Positions 48,593-61,800 of a DNA stretch of 64,000 bases are shown in pieces. Below the pieces are notes generated by a model. That model was given only the letters and a program-made list of their open reading frames with translations, did no database searches and was not told the origin of the DNA. The first letter of the stretch is position 1. Each line of letters begins with the position of its first letter. The translations under genes and the position numbers were made by a program. The stretch spans positions 6,983,001-7,047,000 of the forward strand of contig JAPVLO010000097.1 in assembly GCA_027257055.1 (NCBI GenBank). The letters run 5' to 3'. This DNA is from Cephalopachus bancanus (lineage: Eukaryota > Chordata > Mammalia > Primates > Tarsiidae).

Positions 48593-48886
48593 CACTGGGC
48601 TCAGTCGCTCAGCCTGTAATCCCGCGCTTTGGGAGGCTGAGGTGAGTGGATTGCCTGAGCCCGCGGGTTTGAGACCCGCCTGGGCAACTTGGTGAGACCT
48701 CATCTCTACAATAAATAAAAAATTAGCCGGGTGTGGTAGCGCACACCTGTATTTCCAGCTACTTGGAAGGCTGAGGCGGAAGGATTGCTGGAGCCCAGCA
48801 GGTCGAGGCTGCAGTGGCCGGGAGTGGCGACTGCACTCCAGTCTGGGTGACAGGGTGAGACTCCAACTCAAAAAAAAAAAAAAAAA
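48593..48886 (+). mobile_element. Alu, lineage-specific
   Basis: Forward dimer with the long linker (GGGCAACTTGGTGAGACC) but a young-type CCCGCGGG left arm; duplication AAGAATTTA (48584-48592 and 48887-48895). An intermediate between the older and youngest subfamilies. Confidence 0.95.
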
Positions 48887-49279
48887 AAGAATTTATAAAG
48901 AATTAAGACACCTTAATTCTCAGTGTGTCTATGTTTAAAGTTAATAGAGTTTTCAGTGTTTTGACCAAAAAAAATTCTGAAGGCCCTGGAATACTTGTGA
49001 TCATTTTGCATGATTTCAGCTTGCATGGTCATTTATTATTGTCCTATACTACATGCAAAGTGAAGATTGTTTGTGAAGTCTTCACTGTGGGAAATGCTAC
49101 TATGTTCCTAACTTTGTATAACTGTTGTAAGGTTAAGAGTGTCCTATTTCTTTTAAGGACTCATATGATAGATATACAAATATGTCAGATAATGATGTGT
49201 GAAGAGAAGTATGCAAAGTATAGAAAAAGGGAAAAATTAGGATAAGTGTGCCATTTTAGGGTGGTAAGCAGATATTGGG

Positions 49280-49930
49280 AAAAGAGTATCTTTCTGCATG
49301 GGCAGAAGGAACAGCATGCAAGACCCCTGTGGCTGGAGCATACTTGGAGTGTCTGAAGTCTGGTAAGAAGACCAGTCTAACTGGAGCTTAGTGAGGAAAG
49401 GTGGTGAGTCACAGGAAATAAGATCCAAGAGACAGTTGACTGTTATGCCTTAAAGACCTTGACTTGTAGTCCATAAAGATTTTAGATTTTATTTTGAGGA
49501 AGGGGAGATACTGCTGGAATATTTTATGCACTGGAATGACATAATCTGAATGTGTGTTTTTAAGTAGGGAGATCTATTAAAAGCCTCTTGCTGTATTTTA
49601 GTAAGAAATGATGGTGGCTTTGGATAACGTGATAGCTATGGAGGTTATCAGAAGTAATTGGTTTTGGGATATTTTCCGTACATTTTAAAGGATTACCTGG
49701 CTAGGATTTACTGATAAGTTAGATTTGGAGAACAAAAAGATGACTTTAAAGTCAGAGTAATAGGATGAATGGTGTTGCCGTTACTGAAGTTAAAGAGTCT
49801 GGGAAAATAGCAGACTTAGGAGTTTGGTTTGGCACTTGTTAAATTTGAGTGACTTAGTGATATCCAAGTAGGCGGTTGGGTATGTTAGTCTGGAGTTAAA
49901 GGGATAGAGGAGTCAGGGTATTTAAAACTG
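49280..49930 (+). repeat. Ancient dispersed repeat, copy 2
   Basis: Same block order as 25930-26530: GGAACAGCATGCAAGACC, GATTTTATTTTGAGGAAGGG, GACATAATCTGAATGTGTG, AAATGATGGTGGCTTTGG, GGTTTGGCACTTGTTAAATT. Non-coding. Confidence 0.6.
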
Positions 49931-50559
49931 TGGTATTGAAAGAGATCACGAGAATTGAATAAAGGTAAAGAAGAGAAGAGGTCTGAAGATTCAGTCCCTG
50001 AGCTCTCCAACATTTTAATATAGGGAAGATAAAGGACTCCTTCCAGGAGGACTTGGAAGATGAGCAGGAGTAGCCAGTGAATTGGGAGGGAAGCCAAGAG
50101 AGTATAGTATTTTAGACACTAAGTGAAGAAAGTGTTTTAAAAAGAGAGAATTACTAAATGTGTCAAAATAAGAGAATTACTGAATGTGCCACATTCTGCT
50201 AACAGGTCAAGTAAGATGAAGATTGAAAACCAACCATTGGATTTTAAGACCAGGATGGTCCTAGTTTTGGTGGAGGGATGGGGTAAAAATCCTTACGGGG
50301 TATGGATTTTTCTTCCTGTGTTCATGAGAAAATGGGAAAAGAAGTAGTAACAGTGAGTTAAGGCAGTTCTTTTCTGTTAGTTTTTTAATACAGGAAAACA
50401 AAAATGGGTTAATAGCCAGAGGAAGATATAAGGTCAAGAAAGATTTTTTTAAAGACGGGAAGGTAGTAAATCATATTTGTATATTGATAGACGTGATTGA
50501 TTAATGAGGGCAGATGGATGATGTGACAGAGAGGAAAGGGACAATTACAGGATAAATGT

Positions 50560-51030
50560 ATTTGGGTTGCTGTGAGGAGTTATAGGTCACAGTTTCCAAG
50601 ACTGCCTTTACCTCTGATACCAACTGCAGGAGTTTAGCCAACTGTGAAGTTCTAGGGGACAGACTACAAAACTGACCTCATTTCTACACCCTCAGCTTCT
50701 CAAAACCACCTTCAGCTTTGATAATTTACTGGAATGATCATAGAATTCACTGAATGCTGTTATACTCACAGTTATGATTTATTACAGGGAAAGGCTACAG
50801 ATTAGCATCAACCAAGGGATGAAATATATAGACAGAATCCAGAAGAGGTACCAGTTCTGTTGTCCTCTCCTAGAACAGTTAGAATACATTGTTCTGCTGT
50901 CACAGATGTGTGATAATACAAGGAATTGCTGACCAGGGGAGTCAACTGTGCTGTTACATTGGCGAGACATCCTATTGTAACCCATCTCCTTGGCTTTCTA
51001 CCTGGGCAAATTAGGGTCTTTACTTTCACA
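50560..51030 (-). repeat. Possible old LTR remnant
   Basis: TTTACTGGAATGATCATAGAA, TTATACTCACAGTTATGATT and a reversed poly(A)-signal-like TTTATTACAGGG give the impression of a reversed MaLR/ERV-type solo LTR. No retroviral coding part. Weak recognition. Confidence 0.3.
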
Positions 51031-51339
51031 ACAGATTGTCATTTGTGCCACGTAAGTTTAGAGCTTTTGAAGTTCCTTTTAGTCTACAATTGATGTCTTT
51101 ATTTAGTATAATTAGTAGTGTCTTTGTTTTTGAGTTATCATACAATATATTTGAAATTATTTAAGAGATTTCTTAATTTGAGAGGGGTTGTCTAATTTCC
51201 TAGCTTTTTGTTTTGCTGGATTTATTAAGCTACAACACATCCCTTTCCAATTCTCAATCACCAGAAAGCTCAGTACATAGTCTGGTTCTCAGACTAGTTT
51301 ATAAAGATGTCTAGGATTTAAAATTATTATGTCCTTGAG

Positions 51340-51556
51340 AAATCCAGGATTCCTTAGCACTATTGACATTTTGAGGTAGATAATTCTTTGTTGTGGGGGC
51401 CTGACCTGAACATTATGGAATGCTTAGCAGTATTTCTGTCTTCTACCCACTGGGTGGCAGTAGCATCCCCACCCTATTTGTGCAACTAAAAATGTCTCCA
51501 GACTTTGCTGAATGTCCCCTGGGGGACAAAATCGCCCATAGTTTAGAATTACAGCT
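51340..51556 (-). mobile_element. MER5A-like hAT-Charlie MITE
   Basis: GCACTATTGACATTTTGAGG, AATTCTTTGTTGTGGGGGCC, CTACCCACTGGGTGGCAGTA and GTCTCCAGACTTTGCTGAAT match the MER5A consensus in reverse for nearly its full length. Confidence 0.8.
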
Positions 51557-52314
51557 TTAAGAAGTGGATTAAGATGAGTAACTGCTTGTAAAGATAGTCT
51601 GTATCGCTAAAGAAACATGATAATAATGAAACTGTTATAGATACTATGTTTTAATTCCATTTAATACTTTATGAGAATTTCTCTAAAAATTTAGTGTTGT
51701 ATCTCTTAATGAGCTGTTGTTCTTTTTACTAGCTAGAATCATGGATCCACTTTTTTCGTTGGTTGCTAGAAAATTCAGCTAAACTTGTGCTTCGTTGCTG
51801 TGACTTTACTAAGTAGACTCTGGAGTAGTTGTCCTGTATTTTCTTAGATAGCTGACTCTTGTTCTTTTATCCTTGGTATTGTATCTAACATGTTACTATG
51901 AACTACTTAAAATGCTTGATGTGGACAGGTTTGTATAATTTAGGTAAGTAAAAAATGCTATTCGTTTTAAGTGACAATTTAAGCAGTAAATTAGTTCATT
52001 GAGTTTGTTGGAATGTGGGTATTTTCCTCTTACAAAGAGTTAGCAGTACCTTCAAATAAAAACCATAGTTTAGTTTGATATTAAATGGTTAAGGAACAAA
52101 TAGTGAAGTGTGAGTAGTAAGTGATGAAATATGAATATGAAAATAGGCCTGGGGAGAGGTTATTATTTATGCATTTTCGTGGTCTCATTCTTATGTAACA
52201 TATAGATACAGGTGGGTTGAAGAAATTTTTCATATTTTAGGATTCTTATAGTGATAGAGATATACAGAACTGTTTTCATGGGAGAAATGTGATTTGACTT
52301 TGGAGAAGAGGTAT

Positions 52315-52690
52315 ACATGGTGGATAAAAACATAGGCTTTAGAATAAGCAGCAGTTAGTGGCTATGTAATTTTGGGTAAGGTCCTTAATATTTATAAGCC
52401 TTAAATGTTCTTGTCCAGCTAGGTGTGGTGCCTTATGTGTCTTATGTCTATGGTCCCGGCTACTCTGGAGGCTGAACCCAAGAGTTAGAGGCAGTTGTGA
52501 GCTGTGACTGACAGCCTCACTGCACTCCAGCCTGGGGTACAGAGCTAGACCCTGTCTCCAAAAAAAAAAAAAAAATTATTGTTGCAAAATTAAGTCGATA
52601 ATAATACTGCCTATTTCATAGGGCCATGGGGAGGATAAATAATAAATCTCTTAGCTTAGTGCTTGCCTCATGATAAGTGCTAGCTAAATA
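52315..52690 (+). repeat. MIR SINE split by an Alu fragment
   Basis: 52315-52415 carries the MIR 5' part (GGCTTTAGAATAAGCAG, TGGCTATGTAATTTTGGGTA). 52577-52690 carries its 3' part (GATAATAATACTGCCTATTT, GGGAGGATAAATAATAAAT). The Alu fragment at 52416-52575 sits between them. Confidence 0.75.
52416..52575 (+). mobile_element. Alu fragment with internal deletions
   Basis: CAGCTAGGTGTGGTGCC, GGCTACTCTGGAGGCTGA and CACTGCACTCCAGCCTGGGG plus A tail: mainly right-arm sequence, shortened. Confidence 0.8.
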
Positions 52691-52919
52691 TCAGCTATCT
52701 TTTTAATCATTCTTTAAAATAATTTTTAGATAAATGCTATAATTTATAAAGTTTTAGTGTATTTGTTCGCATCTGAAGATGTGAATATATATGTGTATAT
52801 GTATGTATATGGAATAAATTAAAAATTGCATCATTCAGAATTCTTCACAGATTAATTAAAACGATGTTTTCTTTTTAATTGAGTCTTTAAAAATTATTCT
52901 TTTTGGTCTATCTGAATGT

Positions 52920-53020
52920 AAGTCATTGTAGGTGGTGACAATGCTCATTACATCTTTATATTACCATGACTTCTGGTCTGTGGTGTGATACATAATAAGT
53001 ACTCAATAAACTTGATTTCT
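52920..53020 (+). repeat. MIR/L2 tail-like fragment
   Basis: TAATAAGTACTCAATAAACTTG resembles the shared MIR/L2 3' end; nothing more can be supported. Confidence 0.35.
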
Positions 53021-55160
53021 GACTTTCTCTTTAAAAGCAAATTGATTCTTTTTAACCACTAACTTAATTTAGATAAAAACTAATTATTAACCGTCTCATT
53101 GTAGCAAAGTATTCCAATAATATAAAATATGGTAATTTAGGAGAATTTTAACATGTTTAAGATAAAGGACACTGTTCCGTAGAATATCTATTGGGGTATA
53201 CAATTCTAAGTGGGAAGAAATAATGAGCTTGTTCTAAGTCTTTGCAAAACACTTGCAAAAATATATTGTAGGTAATTAAGACATTAGTAGGTCTTTATGT
53301 AGGTATCAGACTTTGTAGTGCATCTTAACATCAAAATTATTTATGTAAAAGATGGAGTAATATGTACTGCCATTGTCTTCAGAAAATGGTTATAATTGAT
53401 GGATTTTGTAATGTTATTGCGCTCTGTAGTACAAATTTTTAGAACGTATTTTGGGGTAACACTTTGAGATTTACTTTTCTTATTTTCATTAGTGTCTCGA
53501 GATAGCAGGCATTGCCAGTGTAGCATATTTCATTGTCATAGGGAAAATAATATACTTCTTAAATAATATTCTTAAATAATCAGAATTGAAGTCATAAAGT
53601 CATATTTTTTTTCTTTAATGGGTAAGGTTTCAAGGAAAATGATGAAAAGTACTATGTCTTAGTTGTGCTAGCTGATTCCATTCTCTCTGTGGTTTCAGAC
53701 TTGATCCTGAATGATGTCGGGATCCTCACAGGGAGGGAAGTGACAGAGAATAAAAGAAGGGTGGTAATTGAGCTCTTTGGGATTGGAACCTCTGACAGTC
53801 CCAGAAGATAAAGCGCAAGTGGTGTGGTCTTTTCTATCTGTGGCTTAAGCTACAATTTTGTTTCTCCTTTAGAGCAAAGCTTAGAATTTTATGTATGTTT
53901 TTGAATTTTTTTCTTTTGAGAGTTAGGGCTGTTTTCTTTTAAATTATGGTTCCAATGCATATTATGTGCTTTAGTTATGCATAGTTATTGTCTGTTAAGG
54001 TAAGACATCTTTAGACAATGTTGGAGAAAAGGACAAGGCAAAACCTTCATTTACTCAAAATGAATTACATAAATGTTCAATCAGGGCCCAGTTTAATTTT
54101 CCTCTTAAATTATGCATGTTAGTGCTTAATACTTTAATATGTAAAAAATCATTAAAAATTGTCACCTCAGTTAAACTAGTTGGTGTTTTGGAACTTTTTT
54201 ATTGTAAAATTTGCTTCAGGACTTGAAATTTGTTGCAGTTGTTTTTTTGGTATGGATTCCGGTTTTGTTTTGTTTTGTTTTCCAGAATGTTATAATGTTA
54301 TAAAGTTATCCTAATACTATATGTATCAAAATATTTTAATTTTATTATTTAAAAATTTTAAAATATATTTAGGGGTACACATGCAGATTTCTTACATGCA
54401 TATATTTCGTAGTGGTGAAGTCTGGGCTTTTAGTGTACCCATCACCTGAATAGTTCTTATTGTACCAATGGGTTATTTTTCAACCCTCATCCCTCTCCCA
54501 CTCTTCTACCTTTTGTAGTGTCTAGCGTCTATTATTTCACCGTCTGTCCATGTGTACCCATTGTTTAGGTTCCACTTATAAGTGAGAATATGTGGTATTT
54601 GACTTTCTGAGTTGTTTTCCTTAGGATAATGGCCTGCAGTTTCATCCATGTTACTGGAAAAGACATGATTTCTTTCTTATTTATGTCCATGTTATATATA
54701 TACACCACATTTTAAAAAATCCAGTTATCCATTGATGGTTACTTCGGTTGATTCCATGTCTTTGATATTGTGCATAGTGTTGGAATAAACAAACGTGTGT
54801 AGGTGTCTTTTATATAATGATTTCTTTTCCTTTGGGTAGATACCCAGATGTGAGATTGCTGGATTTAATGTGAGTTCTATTTTTAGTTCTTCAAGAAGTC
54901 ACTATACTGCTTTTCCACAAAGGTGGTACTAATTTATGTTCCCAACAACAGTTATAAGCATGCCTTTTCTCCCATCCTTGCCAACCTCTCTTGTTTTTTA
55001 ACTTTTTAATGATAGCCATTCTGACTGATGTGAGATGGTATCTCATTGTGGTTTTAGTTTGCATTTCTCTGATAACTGGTAATGTTGAGCATTTTCAAGT
55101 GTTTGCTGGCTGTTTACATGTCTTTTGAAAAATGTCTGTTTATACCCTTTGCTCACTTTT

Positions 55161-55454
55161 TTTGTTTTAATGCAGGATCTTACTCTGTTGCCCAGGCTGG
55201 AGTGCAGTGTCATGATCCCAGCTCACCACAGCCTCAACCTCCTGGGCTCAGGTGATTCTTCCAGTAAGCCTCCAGAGTACTGAGACTACAGCCATACACC
55301 ACCATGCCAAGCTTAATTTTTTTTTTAACTTTTTATAGAGATATGGTCATGCTATGTTGCCAAGGCTGATCTCAAACTCCTGGGCTCAAGCAGTCTTCCT
55401 GCCTCAGCCTTCCAAAGTGCTGAGATTACCAGTGTGAGCCATTGCACCTGGCCT
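55161..55454 (-). mobile_element. Alu, older, inside L1
   Basis: Reverse dimer; L1 target duplicated as CCCTTTGCTCACTTTT / CCCTTTGCCTGCTTTT (55145-55160 and 55455-55470, two mismatches). Confidence 0.93.
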
Positions 55455-57375
55455 CCCTTTGCCTGCTTTTTAATGGGTTATTTGCTTTTTGCTTGTTGAG
55501 TTTTTTGAGCTTCAAGTCTCATTTGTCTGTTTTTGTTTGTATTGCATTTGGTTTTTAGGACTTGGTCATAAATTCTTTTCCTAGGTCAATATTTTTCCTT
55601 CATTTTATTTTAGGATTTTTGTAGTTTCCAGTCTTATCCATCTTGAGTTAATTTTTGGATGTGATGAAAGGTATGGAGCTAGTTTCATTCTTCTGCATAT
55701 GGTTATCCAGTTTTCCCAGAACCATTTATTGAACAGGGTGTCATTTCTCCAGTGTATATTTTTCTTGACTGTGTTGAAGATAAGTTGTTTGTAGGTAGGT
55801 GGCTTCTAGATTCTGTTCCTTTGATCTTTATGTCTGTTTTTATACCAGTACCATGCTGTTTTGGTTAATATAACCTTGTAATATAATTTGAAGTCTGGTA
55901 ATGTGATGCCTCCAGGTATGTTCTTTTTACTTAGGTTTGTTGTGGCTCTTTTTTGGTTCTGTATGAATTTTAATTGTGTGGAAAGTGATGCTGATATTTG
56001 ATAAGAATTACAGTGAATCTGTAGATTGCTCTGGGCAGTGTGGTCATTTTTAACAATATTGATTCTTGCAGTCTATGAGCATGGGATTTTTTTTTCCATT
56101 TGTGTTGTATATGAGTTCTTTCATCAGTGTTTTATAGTTCTCCTTATAATGATCTTTCACCTCCTTGTTTAAATATATTCAGAGGTAATTTTTTTTTTTT
56201 GTAACTATTGTAAAGATGATTGCCTTCTTGATTTGGTCCTTGGCTGGGTCATTATTGGCATATAGAAATGATAATGATTTCTGAACATTAATTCTGTATC
56301 CTGATACTTTACTGAATTGACTTATCAAATCTAAGAGTTTTTGGTGGAGTCTTGAGGATTTTCTAGATAAAAGATCCTATTTTCCGTAAACAAGAATAAC
56401 TTTGACTTCCTCTTTTCCAAATTGAATGCCTTTAATTTTTTCCTCTTGGCTGATTGTTTTGGTAAGGACTTCCAATACTGTTTTGAATAACAGTGGTCAA
56501 AGTGGGTTTCCTTGTCTTGTTCCAGTTCTCAGGGAATACTTTCAACTTTTCCACATTAAGTATGATATTAGCTGTGGATTTGTCATATTCAGCCTTTATC
56601 ATGTTGAACTGTCTTCCTTCTATGCCTAGTTTTATTTTTATCATGAAGCGATGCTGAATTTCATCAGATGCGTTTTCTGCATCTATTGAGGTGACCATAT
56701 GGTTTTGTTCTTAATTCTGTTTATGCAATATATCACACTTATTGTTTTGAGTATGTTGAACCATCCTTGCATCCTGGGATAATTCTTACCTAATCATAAT
56801 TCCTACCTAATCATTCCTACCTTTTTTATGTGCTATTGGATTTGATTTTGCTAGTATTTTGTTGAGGATTTTTATTTCTGTGTTTATCAGGAGTATTGGT
56901 CTGTAGTTTTCTTTTTTTATTGTGTTCTTGTCTGGTTTTGGTATCAAGGTGACATTGGCCTTGTAGAATGAGTTAGGAAGAATTTGCTCCTTGATTTTTT
57001 TGAAATAATTTCGGGAGATTGGTAGTCGTCGTATGTTTGGAAGAATTTGGCTGTGACTTCATCTAGATTCTAGGCTTTTGTTGTTGTAAGATGTTTTAAT
57101 TACCGATTCAATATTGTGACTTATTATTGGTTTGTTAGGACTTCTATTTCCTCCTGGTTCAGTCTTGGGACACTGTGTATTTGCAGAAATTTTTCTATTT
57201 TCTCTAGGTTTTCTAGTTTGGGAGCATATAATCGCTCATGAGATTAAATTAGGCATTTAATGCTATGGACTTCTGTCTTAGCACTGATTTTGCTGTATCC
57301 CACTAGTTTGGATATGAAGTGTTTTCATTTTTATTCATTTCAATTTTTAAAAATTTTTAAAAAATTATTTTATTT

Positions 57376-57460
57376 TGGGCAATCTCCTTGGGTCCCCTCC
57401 CGCTCTGGGAGCTTTGCTGTCTTTTTAATAAATCCTGCTTTCTCACTTTCAAAAAAAAAA
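57376..57460 (+). repeat. LTR R-region-like fragment with its own poly(A)
   Basis: About 75 bp of unusually GC-rich sequence (GGGTCCCCTCCCGCTCTGGG, then GAGCTTTGCTG) contains AATAAA at 57427-57432, and 18 nt later a run of ten A starts. The composition and layout resemble the 3' end of an R region from a class I endogenous-retrovirus LTR. The clean A tail suggests a polyadenylated transcript end copied by L1 machinery, not a provirus remnant. The family is not identified and no coding part is present. Confidence 0.5.
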
Positions 57461-57592
57461 TTTTTATTTTTAAAATGTGGGGTCAAATTGAGGGTTAGGT
57501 ACATATGTGGTCATCGTACAGGTAAAGTGTGGATACCCTTGTTGATGTTATGTGACTCCCCCCAGCAGTATCCCACTACTGCCAATCCCGTT
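57461..57592 (-). mobile_element. Short L1 3'-UTR fragment
   Basis: The + strand begins with T-rich sequence and then a GTGGGGTCAAATTGAGGGTT-like stretch, a CATCGTACAGGTAAAG block and a C-run followed by AGCAGTATCCCACTACTGCC. The same blocks occur in the L1 3' UTR at 1538-1695, so this is the same family, 5'-truncated to about 130 bp with an internal gap. It lies directly next to the LTR-like fragment at 57376-57460, inside the older L1. Confidence 0.8.
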
Positions 57593-58869
57593 TTTAAAAA
57601 AATTTCCATCTTAATTTCTTCACTGGCCCAGCATTTGTTCAGGAGGATGCTGTTTAATTTTCATGTATTTGCATAGTTTTTGATATGCCCCTTTATATTT
57701 ATTTTTAACTTTATTCCAATCTGATCTGGGAAGATACTTGATGTATTTTGATTTCTAAAAATCTGTTAAGACTTGTTTCATAGTCTAACATGTGATCTGT
57801 ATTGGCGAATGCTCCATGTGTCGATGAAAAGAATGTATCTTCTGTGGTTATTGAGTAGAATGTTCTGTAAATGTCTGCTAAGTCCATTTTGTATAAAATC
57901 CAATTTTTAAATTTTCTATCTCCATGACATGTCTAGTGCTGTGAGTGGGGTGTTAAAGTTCCCATTATTGCTATGTTGCTGTCTGTCTCTTTCTTTAGAA
58001 AAGAAAGTGAATTTGGGTGCTCCAATCTTAGGTACACATAGGACTGTTGTATTTTATTGCTAAACTGATCTCTTTATCATTATATAATGACGTTCTTTGA
58101 CTTCTATTACTGTTTTTGATTTAAAGTCTGCTTTATCTGGTATAAGTATAGCTACTCCTCACTTTTGATTGCCATTTGCTTGGAATATCTTTTTCTGCCC
58201 CTTTCTTTTCAATCTCTGATTATATGGCTTTATAGCCAAGGTGTGTTTCTTGTAGGCAGCTTGTAGGTAGATCATGTTCTTTAATCCATTCTGCCAATCT
58301 GTATCTTTTTTTATTATTATTTTTAAAAATCTGTATTTTAAGTGGAGTATTTAGTCCATTTAATGCTAATAATGTTAATGTTAATTTACATTCAACATTA
58401 TTGATGTGTGAGACTTCCTTTGATTCTGTTGATTGTTTTCAGGTTATTTTGTAAATTATTTGTTTCTTTTTCTCTTTTTTGTCTTTATGTTCTTTATGGT
58501 TTGATGAAATTTTGTTGTATTGACATTTGATCCCTTTCTCTTCCTCCTTTATGTGATTATTTTATATAATCTGTAAGTTTAATATTTCTGTCTGTTTTTG
58601 CAGTGGTGAATATCAGCCTTTCGCTTCCATGTTTAAGACACCTTTGAGCATTTCTTTTTTTTATAATTAATCAGTATTTTTTATTATGGCTTTGTGGGGT
58701 ACAGTTAAGGGTTAGGTGTACAATTACGTTTCATTCAGGCACCCTGTTGATAAGAGGTGTTTTCCCAGCCCCAGACAGATATTTGCTACTGTTAATCCCA
58801 TCCCCCCCCATAGTTTCCCAGTACCGTCAGTCATTTTCTTATAGTATTACATTGGATGTTCAAGGTCCA

Positions 58870-61800
58870 TTATATGAGTGAGAACTTGTGATATTCTGAT
58901 CTTTGTTTCTGTGAGAGGTCACTCAGTATTATAGACTCTGGTTCCATCCAGGTTGCTGCGAAATTCATGATTTTGTTCTTTTTTATGACTGCGTAGTATT
59001 CCATCGTGTATATGTACCACATTTTTTTAATCCAGTCCTCTTTTGATGGGCAGCATGGTTGTTTCCAGGTTCTTGCTATTGTGAACAACGCTACGATAAA
59101 CATACTTGTGCAGGTATCTTTTTTATAGAGTGATTTGTGTTCTTCAGGGTATATTCCCAGTAGGGGGATTGCAGGGTCATATGGAAGGTCAATTTTTAGA
59201 GCTTTTAGGAATCGCCACACTGCTTTCCACAGAGGTTGCACTAGTTTACACTCCCACCAACAGTGTAGAAGTGTTCCCTTTTCACCACACCCTCTCCAGC
59301 AGCTGTTATTTTTTGAGTTGTTGATAATTGCCATTCTGACTGAAGTTGGGTGGTATCTCAGTGTGGTTTTGATTTGCATCTCCCTGATGATTAGTGAGGT
59401 TGAGCATTTCTTCATGTGTTTGTTGGCTTCTTGAATGTCTTCTTTTGTGAAGTGTCTGTTCATATCTTTTGCCCATTTTATAATGGGGTTGTTTGTTTTC
59501 TTCTTTTCAGTACGTTTCAGTTCCTTGTAGATCCAGGATGTTAAGCCTTTGTCAGACCTAGAGTTGGCAAATACTTTTTCCCAGTCTGTAGGCTGTCTCC
59601 CTGCTCTCTTGATGGTTTCTTTGGCTTTGCAGAAGCTTGTCAGTTGAATAAGGTCCCATTTGTCTGTCTTCTCTCTTAAGTCCTGTGGGTTTTGGGTTTT
59701 GTACAGGAATTGGATGCCAGTTCCAATTTCCATGAGAGTATTTCCTTCCTTTTCTAAGGTTCTTATGGTTTGAGGTTTTACATTTAGGTCTCTGATCCAT
59801 TTGGAGTTAACCTTTGTGCATGGGGAAAGATAGGGGTCCTGTTTCAATCTTCTGCATGTGGTCAGCCAGTTTTCCCAGCACCATTTACTGAATAGGTTCT
59901 CCTCTCCCCATTGGTAGGTGCTGGGGGTTTTGTTGAAGATGAGTTGGTTGAGAAATTGAGGTTTTGCTTCTGGAATCTCAATTCTGTTCCATTGATCTAT
60001 ATGCCTGTTCCTGTACCAATACCAAGCTGTTTTGATGATTGTAGCTTTATAGTAAAGTTTGAAGTCTGGTATTGTGATACCACCTGCTTTGTTTTTTTTT
60101 GCTGAGGATTGTTCTGGCTATTCTTGGACATTTGTGTTTCCATATGAGTTCCTGTGTTGTTTTTTCTAGGTCTGAGAAGAATGTTGTTGGTAATTTAATG
60201 GGTATTGCATTGAATTTGGAGATTGCCTTAGGTAAGATGGACATCTTCACAATGTTGATTCTTCCAATCCATGAGCATGGGATATTTTTCCACTTGTTCG
60301 TGTCAGCTTTGATTTCTTTGAGCAGTGTTTTGTAATTTTCATTGTAAAGGTCTTTCACGTCTCTGGTTAGGAAGATGCCAAGGTATTTCATTTTTTTTGT
60401 GGCTATTGTGAATGGAATTGTGTTTTTTATTTGGGTTTCTGTTTGTTTATTATTGGTGTAGAGAAATACGATTGTCTTTTGTACATTTATTTTGTATCCT
60501 GAGACTTTGCCAAAGGCCTTTATCAATGTAAGGAGGCCTTTGACAGATTCTCTTGGGTTTTCAAGGTACACCATCATATCATCTGCATAGAGAGATAACT
60601 TGACTTCCTCTTTTCCTATCTGAATACCTCTGATTGCCTCCTCTTCTCTGATTGCTCTAGCCAGGACTTCCAATACTATGTTGAACAGAAGGGGAAAGAG
60701 TGGGCATCCTTGTCTAGTTCCAGTTTTCAGGGGAATTGGTTCCAATTTTTGTCCATTTAGGAGTATGCTGGCTGTGGGTTTCTCGTAGATGGCTTTTACT
60801 ATTTTGAGGTATGTTCCCCGTATGCCTAGATGTTCAAGGGTTTTTATCAAGAAGGGGTGCTGGATTTTATCAAAAGCTTTATCTGCATCTAATGATATGA
60901 TCATGTGGTTTTTGTTTTGACATCTGTTGATGTATTTAATTACATTTATGGTTTTACGAATGTTGAACCAGCCTTGCGTGCCAGGAATGAACCTACTTGG
61001 TCATGGTGGATGATTTTTGAGATGTATTGCTGAATCCGGTTTGCTAGGATATTGTTGAGAATTTTAGCATCTATGTTCATCAAAGATATTGGCCTGTAAT
61101 TCTCTTTCTTTGTTGGATCTTTACCTGGCTTGGGTATCAGTGTGATGTTGGCTTCGTAAAATGATTTGGGGAGAGTTCCATCTTTTTCAATTGCCTGGAA
61201 TACCTTCAGTAGGATTGGTATCAGCTCCTCCTTGAATGTCTTGTCGAATTCTGCTGGAAAGCCATCTGGACCAGGGCTTTTTTTTGTAGGAAGTTTTCTT
61301 ATTACGGAGTCGATTTCCTTGATTGTTATTGGTCTATTTAGGGTCTCAATTTCTTCTTGTTCCAACCTAGGTAGGTTGTGTGATGTCAGAAAGTCCTCCA
61401 TTTCCTTATAGTTTTCAAGTTTGTTTCCATACAAGTGTACGTAGTAGTCTCTAATGATCTTTTGTATTTCTTCAGGGTCAGATGTGACTTCATCTTTTGT
61501 GTTTCTGATTATGCTTATTTGGTTTTTTTCTCATTTTTTCTTGGTCAGTCTAGCTAGGGGACCATCAATCTTGTTTACCCTTTCGAAGAACCAGCTTTTT
61601 GTTTCATTGATTTTTTGTACTATCTATGTCCTGGATTTGGGCTTTTATTTTGGTGATCTGGATTCTTCTGCTGAAATTAGGGTTTTTGTGGTCTTGCTTT
61701 TCCAGCTTCTTTAGGTGGCTTGTTAGATTGTGAATTTCTGTTCCTTCCATTTTCTTCATGTGTGTTTGTAGGGATATAAATTCCCCTCTTACTACAGTTT

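Larger units (their letters stand above)
54330..58650 (-). mobile_element. Older antisense LINE-1 (L1PB/L1MA-like), interrupted
   Basis: On the + strand the sequence starts with an L1 3'-UTR-type segment (GGGGTACACATG ... CATCACCTGAATAG) and continues antisense through ORF2: the reverse-transcriptase segment at 56698-56432 reads SIDAENASDEIQH, and endonuclease-type sequence lies at 57600-58100. It is broken by an Alu (55161-55454), by a composite insertion at about 57376-57592, and is cut off by the young L1 at 58651. All frames are decayed. Confidence 0.85.
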
